Source: Polynucleobacter sp. AP-Titi-500A-B4
Lineage (GTDB): Bacteria > Pseudomonadota > Gammaproteobacteria > Burkholderiales > Burkholderiaceae
Length of the DNA stretch: 64,000 nt
Direction: 5' to 3'
NCBI RefSeq assembly: GCF_018688095.1
Contig: NZ_CP061311.1
Coordinates: 742,861-806,860, forward strand
This document shows, piece by piece, positions 43,327-49,828 of the stretch. The notes under the pieces were generated by a model. That model was not told the DNA's origin, did no database searches, and saw only the letters and a list, made by a program, of their open reading frames with translations. Position numbers and translations under genes: made by a program. How positions within the stretch are numbered: position 1 is the stretch's first letter; each line of letters begins with the position of its first letter.

Positions 43327-44273
43327 TGTTGAGAAGCTTAGTTGCCAGCTTGCTGAGCGTAATTGCTTTCAATACATTCGCTGCTTATCCCGATAAATCA
43401 ATCAAATTCCTAGTGCCCTGGCCGCCTGGTGGTGCAACCGATCAAGTGGCTCGCCTTTTGGTGCAGCCCCTCACAAAAGAGTTGGGCGTATCTGTATTTG
43501 TTGAAAACAAAGGTGGCGCTGGTGGCAATATTGGTACTCAAGCATTTTTGCAAGATAAGCCCGATGGTTATTCCATTCTGATGGCTACAAGCTCTACGAA
43601 TGCAGCTGGTCCACACTTGTTTGCAAATCAGGGTTTTGATCCTGCCAAAGACTTCACTCCAGTGGTATTGGTTTGTACGATTCCAAACATCATGGTTGTG
43701 CCAGCCTCTTCACCATGGAATAGTCTCAAAGACTTAATGAATGATGCAAAACAGAATCCAGGTAAGTTTACTTATGGGTCTGCGGGTATTGGCGCCTCAC
43801 AGCATCTAGCGGGAGCCCAATTTAAAACAGTGACCGGTTTGGATATTCGACATGTCCCTTATAAAGGTAGCGGTCCAGCAGCCTTAGATCTGATGGCAGG
43901 TCATATCGACATGATGATGGATACAGGGTCAATGGCCAACATTAAAGGTGGCAAGTTAAAGGCTTTAGGTGTTGCATCAGAGAAGCGTATTCCTGAGTTG
44001 CCCAATGTGCCAACCATGAAAGAAGCTGGCGCACCCATGGTGGCCAATGCTTGGTATGGTGTGATGTTGCCAGCTAGCGCTCCAAAAGACGTTACTGAAA
44101 AACTGAATAAGGCATTCAATAAAGTCCTGAAAGATCCCGAAGTTCAAAAAAGCCTTCAGGGAATTGGTGCTCAGGTAGATGGAGGATCTGTTGCGGAATT
44201 TACCAAGTTCTCGCAGTCTGAAATCAAGCGCTACGAGGGGATTGTAAATATGTCAGGAGCACCTAAAGAGTGA
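43323..44273 (+). CDS. Bug/TctC family periplasmic solute-binding protein
   Basis: 316 residues from ATG 43323, which overlaps the RraA stop; an in-frame ATG at 43287 lies inside the previous gene. The signal peptide ends at NTFAA (about residue 20). Signatures: FLVPWPPGGATDQVARLLV, VENKGGAGGNIGTQAF, PDGYSILMA, HVPYKGSGPAALDLMAGH and PNVPTMKEAG. It lacks the cysteine pair of the flanking paralogues. The ligand is probably a di- or tricarboxylate or aromatic/furan acid. The next Bug gene starts 5 bp downstream. Confidence 0.92.
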   Translation: MMLRSLVASLLSVIAFNTFAAYPDKSIKFLVPWPPGGATDQVARLLVQPLTKELGVSVFVENKGGAGGNIGTQAFLQDKPDGYSILMATSSTNAAGPHLFANQGFDPAKDFTPVVLVCTIPNIMVVPASSPWNSLKDLMNDAKQNPGKFTYGSAGIGASQHLAGAQFKTVTGLDIRHVPYKGSGPAALDLMAGHIDMMMDTGSMANIKGGKLKALGVASEKRIPELPNVPTMKEAGAPMVANAWYGVMLPASAPKDVTEKLNKAFNKVLKDPEVQKSLQGIGAQVDGGSVAEFTKFSQSEIKRYEGIVNMSGAPKE

Positions 44274-44278
44274 TTGTC

Positions 44279-45244
44279 ATGCATAAAATCATCTTCAGCT
44301 TTCTGGTTGCGATCAATTTATTATTTGGTAGCAATGTTATGGCTCAGGATTATCCAAATAAACCGATGAAGTTTTTGGTAGGCTATGCTCCCGGTGGCGC
44401 CGTTGACTTAGTTGCCAGAACCTTGGGTCAAAGTTTGTCCGCCTCAATGGGGCAGCCCATTCTGATTGAAAACAAACCGGGTGCTGGTACTAATATCGCC
44501 GTGAAGCAGTTGATTGATAGTCCGCCCGATGGCTATACCTTGATGGTTGCAGCAAATGCCTTGGCAGCCAATATGTCTTTGTATAAGCCACAACCCTTTG
44601 ATATTGATAAAGACATTACGCCGATTGCCATGATTGGGCGTGTTCCCGTAGTTATTGCCACTTCTGCCGATGGTAAGTATCAAAAATTATCTGATTTGAT
44701 AAAGGCTGCAAAAGCAAATCCCGATTACATTACCTATGGTACGCCTGGTAATGGCGCGACACCGCATATGGCAATGAAATTTTTCGAACAAGCTGCTGGA
44801 ATGTCCTTAAAGCACGTTCCCTATAAGGGCGGAGCTCCTGCGATTACGGATTTGATAGGTGGCCAGTTAGATTTGGTTGCGGTAAATATGTTGGAGGTTG
44901 CTCCTCACGTTAAAAGCGGCAAGCTAAAGATTATTGCTGTGATGAGTTCGAAGCGTTCCCCATTATTTCCGGATGTACCGACGGTCGCAGAATCTGGTTT
45001 CCCAGGTTTTGAAGCATCTGTTTGGTATAGCTTAATTGCGCCTGCTAAAACTCCGGCTGCCATCGTGAAGACGCTTCATGCTCAAGTGGAGAAAGCATTG
45101 CAATCCAAAGAGATGACGGAGCGATTGGGCTCTGTAGGCGGAGAAGTGAGTCCCGGAACAACTGCACAATTTACTGCTTATTTAAATTCAGAGCGTAAGC
45201 GCTACGAGAAGTTGGTACGCGAAGCCAATATTCAGCCGGATTGA
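44279..45244 (+). CDS. Bug/TctC family periplasmic solute-binding protein
   Basis: 321 residues from ATG 44279; a GTG at 44270 is an alternative overlapping the previous stop. The signal peptide ends near NVMAQ (residue 22). Signatures: FLVGYAPGGAVDLVARTLG, ENKPGAGTNIAVKQL, PDGYTLMVAANALA, HVPYKGGAPAITDLIGGQL and PDVPTVAESGF. It differs markedly from the adjacent Bug protein, so this is not a recent tandem copy. The ligand is unknown. Confidence 0.92.
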   Translation: MHKIIFSFLVAINLLFGSNVMAQDYPNKPMKFLVGYAPGGAVDLVARTLGQSLSASMGQPILIENKPGAGTNIAVKQLIDSPPDGYTLMVAANALAANMSLYKPQPFDIDKDITPIAMIGRVPVVIATSADGKYQKLSDLIKAAKANPDYITYGTPGNGATPHMAMKFFEQAAGMSLKHVPYKGGAPAITDLIGGQLDLVAVNMLEVAPHVKSGKLKIIAVMSSKRSPLFPDVPTVAESGFPGFEASVWYSLIAPAKTPAAIVKTLHAQVEKALQSKEMTERLGSVGGEVSPGTTAQFTAYLNSERKRYEKLVREANIQPD

Positions 45245-45253
45245 GGCTAGGTA

Positions 45254-46033
45254 ATGAAATTTTGGTATAGCTGTAAGCTAATTCTATCGTTACTGATTTG
45301 CTTAGCGCTAGTAGCTTGTACCACTACTTCAAACAATATACTTGCCCCACAGGGAGCCTTAAGAATGGGTTTGTACAAGGGAAGCCCTACATCCATTCTC
45401 CCGGGCGATGGTTCAAAACCTACGCGTGGTATTGGCTATGAGCTAGGGCAGAGTTTAGCCGCCCAAATCGATGCACAGTTCATCCCAGTGGTATTTGAAA
45501 AGAATGCGGATGTATTGGCTGCAGTTAAGAATAACGAAGTAGATTTGGTCTTTACGAACGCCAGCGCAGATCGGGCTCAATATATTCAGTTTTCAAAATC
45601 CGTAATTCGAATCGAGAAGGGATTTTTAATCAGCCCTAAAAGCACAGTTCAGTCGCAAGCAGAAGTGAATGACCCAAAAATTAAAATTGGGTATAGCGTA
45701 GGCAGTAATTCTCAAGCCGAGCTACCAATGCTTATTCCCAAGGCTAATTTGGTACAAACTAGCTCAACTAAGCAGGCTATTGCAATGTTGAAAATAGGGG
45801 GGATTGATGGATTTTCAACAAACAAAGCTATTTTGTTTGAGATGGCCCCCTCAGTGCCGGGGTCAAGAGTGCTACCTGATGTTATTGGCTATGAGAATCT
45901 GGCCTTGGGTACGCCAATAAATCGTCAAGGCTCAGCTCAATTTCTCAATCATTTCGTAGATCACATGGTTGCAACAGGTAAGCTCAATGAATACATACAG
46001 CGCTCAGGCATTCAAGGCCTGGCACCAAACTAA
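45254..46033 (+). CDS. Family 3 solute-binding lipoprotein
   Basis: 259 residues. A lipoprotein signal with lipobox LVAC (Cys22) anchors it, probably in the periplasmic leaflet. The body has the periplasmic amino acid/polar solute-binding fold: RMGLYKGSPTS, then GIGYELGQSLAAQI, VKNNEVDLVFTNASADRAQYIQFS and a hinge-like IKIGYSVGSNSQAEL. It resembles SBP_bac_3 or PhnD-type proteins. No matching permease is adjacent. Its position between two Bug genes and ligJ suggests capture of a related acid; the ligand is unknown. Confidence 0.82.
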   Translation: MKFWYSCKLILSLLICLALVACTTTSNNILAPQGALRMGLYKGSPTSILPGDGSKPTRGIGYELGQSLAAQIDAQFIPVVFEKNADVLAAVKNNEVDLVFTNASADRAQYIQFSKSVIRIEKGFLISPKSTVQSQAEVNDPKIKIGYSVGSNSQAELPMLIPKANLVQTSSTKQAIAMLKIGGIDGFSTNKAILFEMAPSVPGSRVLPDVIGYENLALGTPINRQGSAQFLNHFVDHMVATGKLNEYIQRSGIQGLAPN

Positions 46034-46062
46034 ACACTTCATCCTATCAAAAGGGGTATTAG

Positions 46063-47082
46063 ATGATTATTGATTGTCATGGCCACTACACTACCGCGCC
46101 AAAAGCATTAAAGGCATGGCGTGACGCCCAGGTTGCCAATTTAAATACCCCTGAGTTAGGGCCTAAGGTATCTGATTTAAAAATCAGTGACGATGAGATT
46201 TGTGAGTCGATAGAGTTAAATCAACTCGCTAGAATGAAAGAGCGGGGCATCGATGTCACCATCTTTTCTCCTCAGGCGAGTTTTATGACTCATCATATTG
46301 GTGACTTCAATACCTCAGCAACTTGGGCTGCACTTTGTAATGAGCTTTGTTTTCGGGTGACGCAGTTGTTTCCTAAAAACTTTGTGGGTGCCGCAATGCT
46401 GCCACAGTCACCCGGTGTGGATACCAGCACCTGTCTGCCTGAAATGCGTAAATGTATTAATGAGTACGGGTTTGTGGGCATTAACCTAAATCCTGATCCT
46501 TCTGGCGGTCATTGGCGCGATCCCCCATTAAGTGACTCTTATTGGCATCCAATCTATCAGGAGATGATTGCTTTAGATGTACCAGCAATGATTCATGTGA
46601 GTACGAGCTGCAATGATTGTTTCCATACTACTGGCGCACATTATCTAAATGCAGATACAACAGCTTTTATGCAGTGCTTGACCTCTGAGTTATTTAGCCA
46701 GTTCCCAGCTTTGCGCTTCTTGATTCCTCATGGCGGTGGAGCTGTTCCATACCATTGGGGGCGCTTTAGAGGATTAGCAAAAGATATGAATATTCCTGAC
46801 ATTAACCAAAAGCTTCTGAATAATATTTACTTTGACACCTGTGTGTATCACCAGCCAGGCATCAACCTCTTAACGGAGGTAATTCCTGCAAAAAATATTC
46901 TGTTTGCATCTGAAACTTTTGGTGCTGTGAAAGATATCGATCCTGATACCGGATTTTATTTTGATGACACCCGTCGCTATCTCAATGCTGTGGATGGATT
47001 AAGTAGTCAAGAGAAGAGCATGATCTTCGAAGGCAATGCACGTAAAGTATTTTCTAGAATTAATAACAGAATTCCTAAGTAA
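46063..47082 (+). CDS. ligJ: 4-oxalomesaconate hydratase (LigJ-type amidohydrolase)
   Basis: 339 residues, amidohydrolase superfamily. It closely follows my memory of LigJ of the protocatechuate 4,5-cleavage pathway: DCHGHYTTAPKAL with His6 and His8, His178 in MIHVSTSCNDCFHTTGAHY, His223 in IPHGGGAVPYHWGRFRG and Glu284 in FASETFGAV. These fall at the numbering I recall for LigJ zinc and catalytic residues. LigJ hydrates 4-oxalomesaconate to 4-carboxy-4-hydroxy-2-oxoadipate, the substrate of RraA-type LigK aldolases. An RraA-type gene follows 12 bp downstream. No LigAB dioxygenase, LigC or LigI gene is in the window. Confidence 0.85.
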   Translation: MIIDCHGHYTTAPKALKAWRDAQVANLNTPELGPKVSDLKISDDEICESIELNQLARMKERGIDVTIFSPQASFMTHHIGDFNTSATWAALCNELCFRVTQLFPKNFVGAAMLPQSPGVDTSTCLPEMRKCINEYGFVGINLNPDPSGGHWRDPPLSDSYWHPIYQEMIALDVPAMIHVSTSCNDCFHTTGAHYLNADTTAFMQCLTSELFSQFPALRFLIPHGGGAVPYHWGRFRGLAKDMNIPDINQKLLNNIYFDTCVYHQPGINLLTEVIPAKNILFASETFGAVKDIDPDTGFYFDDTRRYLNAVDGLSSQEKSMIFEGNARKVFSRINNRIPK

Positions 47083-47094
47083 GCGGGGTATACG

Positions 47095-47766
47095 ATGACA
47101 TCTCAAGAATTTGATCGCTTATATAGGGGCCGACTGGAGAAGTTGGCGACCTCAAACTTAAGTGATGCCCTGGATAAACTTGGAATTGCAGCTGCAGTGA
47201 TTGGGATTATTCCGCAATGGGGCAAAACTAAAGTGATCGGCAGAGCAATTACGATTCGAATGATTGCGGCAGGCGCTGCACAAAGTAAGGCTCACCTCGG
47301 TGTAGATGCAATATTCTCAGCCTCTCCAGGTGATGTGATCGTGATTGATAATCGTGGCGATCTTAATAACAACTGCTGGGGTGAAATTCTTTCAATGGGC
47401 TCTTTGCAGAAAAAGATTTCTGGTGTGGTGGTGGACGGTGCAGTGCGTGACGTCGATACCTGTGAAGAATTTGGCTTTCCAGTGCATGCAAGGGGTACGG
47501 TTCCTATTACTGCTCGAGGTCGAATTGTCCAAGAGGCTTGGAATATCCCCATTCGGATCGGAAATATTCCCGTTATACCAGGTGATGTGATTGTTGCTGA
47601 TATTAATGGAGTGGTGGCGATTCCCGCTAGTAAGCTTCAAGAGGTGCTTGATGCAGCAGAGGGTATTGCTGCTAAAGAGTTGGCGATGGTTGAGGCTTTA
47701 AGGGCAGGACAGTCAATCATTGATGTGGATAAGCAATTTAATTACGAGCAAATGTTAAAAGGTTAG
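47095..47766 (+). CDS. RraA-family protein, likely CHA aldolase or related
   Basis: 223 residues. RraA fold with ATSNLSDALDKLGI, the DNRGDLNNNCWGEILS loop and VVVDGAVRDVDTCEEFGFPV (Arg-Asp pair). Immediately downstream of ligJ, it is the better candidate of the two RraA proteins for 4-carboxy-4-hydroxy-2-oxoadipate aldolase / oxaloacetate decarboxylase. It is clearly diverged from the 42661 protein, so the two probably have different substrates. The Bug gene follows after 8 bp. Confidence 0.85.
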   Translation: MTSQEFDRLYRGRLEKLATSNLSDALDKLGIAAAVIGIIPQWGKTKVIGRAITIRMIAAGAAQSKAHLGVDAIFSASPGDVIVIDNRGDLNNNCWGEILSMGSLQKKISGVVVDGAVRDVDTCEEFGFPVHARGTVPITARGRIVQEAWNIPIRIGNIPVIPGDVIVADINGVVAIPASKLQEVLDAAEGIAAKELAMVEALRAGQSIIDVDKQFNYEQMLKG

Positions 47767-47774
47767 GTGACGAT

Positions 47775-48758
47775 ATGAGTTTGATATACATCTTTAGAGG
47801 AATAATTTTTAAAACCCTTTGCTTGATCTATTTTGGACTAAGCGCTCAATTAGCATACGCCCAATATCCATGCTCGGTGATTAAAATCATTTCTCCTTAT
47901 CCGCCAGGCGGAGCCAGTGATGTTCTAGCAAGAATGCTAGTTCCAGGCCTATCTAAGCAATTAAATACCACCGTCATTGTAGAAAATAAAACAGGAGCTA
48001 GTGGCAATATCGGTACTGATTTTGTGAGTAGTGCTACTGGTGATGGTTGTACCTTACTGCTAGGCAATAGCACTGGTATTGTGATCAACCGAAATCTTTA
48101 CAAACTTCGCAATGACCCCATTACTAGTTTGAGGCCGGTTGCTGAGGTGGCTGCGGTGCCGATGGTGCTCTATGTAAACTCGTCTGTACCTGCTAATTCG
48201 GTAGCAGAGTTAATTGCATTGATTAAGAAAGAGCCAGGTAAATATAGTTTTGCTTCACCTGGTAGCGGGAGCACGCACCATCTTTTAGGTGAATTACTCA
48301 AGTTGGAGCAAAAGCTGGATATGACTCATATCCCATACCGAGGGTCTGGTCCAGCAATTGCAGATGTGCTGGCAGGGCAAGTACCAATGGCTTTTGAGTC
48401 TACCGGCGCAATGGTTCCCCATCTAAATAGTGGCAAGGTAAGGGCGCTTGCCACTACAGGGGCAGTAAGAGCAAAAAATTTGCCAGACGTCCCTACAATG
48501 AAAGAACTTGGCTACTCTAAATTTGTTGTTGAGAATTGGTATGGAATTTTTGTCCCAGCAAAAACGCCCACAGCACTGGTTAATCAGCTTAACAAAGAGA
48601 TTAATAAAATATTAGCAACAGGCGATGTTGCAGAGAGCCTATCAAAGATGGGGTCTTTAAATAGCGAGCAAACACCAGAGCAATTTGCTGCCTTTGTAAA
48701 GAAAGAGATTCCCTATTGGGAGCTTCTTGTGAAGCAGTCTGGTGCGACTGCAGAATAG
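47775..48758 (+). CDS. Bug/TctC family periplasmic solute-binding protein (paralogue of 41672)
   Basis: 327 residues with a signal peptide ending near LAYAQ (residue 30). By eye it is roughly 60% identical to the 41672 protein over its length, including Cys33 and Cys92 (GDGCTLLLG), HIPYRGSGPAIADVLAGQV and VENWYGIF. The two close paralogues bracket module A. It is the last gene before the AraC regulator; 83 bp with an inverted repeat separates them, and no terminator is seen. Confidence 0.92.
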   Translation: MSLIYIFRGIIFKTLCLIYFGLSAQLAYAQYPCSVIKIISPYPPGGASDVLARMLVPGLSKQLNTTVIVENKTGASGNIGTDFVSSATGDGCTLLLGNSTGIVINRNLYKLRNDPITSLRPVAEVAAVPMVLYVNSSVPANSVAELIALIKKEPGKYSFASPGSGSTHHLLGELLKLEQKLDMTHIPYRGSGPAIADVLAGQVPMAFESTGAMVPHLNSGKVRALATTGAVRAKNLPDVPTMKELGYSKFVVENWYGIFVPAKTPTALVNQLNKEINKILATGDVAESLSKMGSLNSEQTPEQFAAFVKKEIPYWELLVKQSGATAE

Positions 48759-48807
48759 GCTTTCGGGCATAAGCGAATTTCTTTTGCGCTGCAATATAAA
48801 CTGCCTC

Positions 48808-48840
48808 TCTCAAATTTCTGGTCTGTGAGATGATTTGAGA
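48808..48840. promoter_or_regulatory. Inverted repeat abutting the AraC-regulator start
   Basis: TCTCAAAT (48808-48815) and ATTTGAGA (48833-48840) are perfect 8-bp inverted arms with a 17-bp spacer, ending one base before the ATG at 48842. The second arm contains the only SD-like GAG. It could be an operator for autoregulation or a hairpin masking the start. Confidence 0.5.
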
Positions 48841-48841
48841 T

Positions 48842-49702
48842 ATGTCTAAGGTAATTCGACTTCTACACGGTGAGTTTGGTCGCGTCGCGCTTCTAGAAAT
48901 GGATGCGCCTTTAGTCACGCATGCCCATCATCATTGCCATATTCTGTGTAAGGTAGGTGGTCCAGATACCGCTTTTCAGGTCAGAGGCAAAAATTGCCCT
49001 TTGACTAACGACAATGCGGTACTGATCAATGCCTGGGAAGAGCATTCGTATCTCCATTTGCCAGTAGGCGGTAGCAATCCTGTTTTACTGGCCCTATATC
49101 TAGAGCCAAAGTGGCTAGCTTCATTTAGTAAAAAATTCTTGGCTAGTAGTCACCCCCGTTTTTTCATGAACAATCTATCTACATTGGGTGCGCATCAAAA
49201 GCAGGCTTTAGAAAAGATATCAATGGAATTGTGGTGGTCGGATCAGATCACACATGAACAGCTTGAGTCCATGCTGCTAGAGTTAACGCTTGGTTTTATG
49301 GAAAGCGCTGATGTGCTCACATCTGGCGACTTAAGAAATACTGGTAATACCTTGGCTTTTATGGATCCTCGCATTCGTAAGGCGATTCATCTTATGCGTA
49401 CGTCCCCACAGGGATTTACTGATATTGCAACGGTAGCCCAAAGCGTTAATTTGTCACGCTCTCATTTTTTTGAGCTATTTCGACGCTGTACAGGTTTATC
49501 ACCAGTAGTTTTTGCCAATGTACTGAGAATGGAATTCGCATTTGATGCTCTCGCCGATAAAGACGAGAGCTTGATTCACATTGGGGATGAATTAGGATTT
49601 TCTGCTCAAGGTCACTTCACGCGTTTCTTTAAGCAGCATCAAGGGGTAACTCCAAGTCTTTATCGTCAGCAGGTTGAGAAGGCCCCAAAACTAGACTCCT
49701 AG
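48842..49702 (+). CDS. AraC family transcriptional regulator
   Basis: 286 residues. The N-terminal cupin-like effector domain has a striking His cluster (THAHHHCHIL) and a later NAWEEHSYLHLP. The C-terminal double helix-turn-helix is in IATVAQSVNLSRSHFFELFRRCTGLSPVVF and IGDELGFSAQGHFTRFFKQHQGVTPSLYR. It sits at the head of the molybdenum-hydroxylase/CoA-ligase genes on the same strand and is likely their activator, responding to the aromatic or furan acid. Two direct repeats just downstream fit its expected operator type. Confidence 0.9.
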   Translation: MSKVIRLLHGEFGRVALLEMDAPLVTHAHHHCHILCKVGGPDTAFQVRGKNCPLTNDNAVLINAWEEHSYLHLPVGGSNPVLLALYLEPKWLASFSKKFLASSHPRFFMNNLSTLGAHQKQALEKISMELWWSDQITHEQLESMLLELTLGFMESADVLTSGDLRNTGNTLAFMDPRIRKAIHLMRTSPQGFTDIATVAQSVNLSRSHFFELFRRCTGLSPVVFANVLRMEFAFDALADKDESLIHIGDELGFSAQGHFTRFFKQHQGVTPSLYRQQVEKAPKLDS

Positions 49703-49725
49703 GGTTTACCTGATGCACAAAATCA

Positions 49726-49759
49726 GACTCTAAGGTAAGTCGCTGGACTCTCAGGTAAG
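49726..49759 (+). promoter_or_regulatory. Direct-repeat operator upstream of the hmfA-like gene
   Basis: GACTCTAAGGTAAG (49726-49739) and GACTCTCAGGTAAG (49746-49759) differ at one base and are spaced 20 bp, two helical turns, as usual for AraC-type tandem half-sites. The second copy covers the -35 position for a TTATTA -10-like element at 49776-49781 (17-bp spacing from 49753-49758). This class II layout suggests activation by the adjacent AraC protein. Confidence 0.6.
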
Positions 49760-49828
49760 CGTTCTAGGCAAGGCCTTATTAAGCTTCTTTCAGCTTTTGT
49801 TGCTTCATATTTTGCTGAAAAGAAACCC

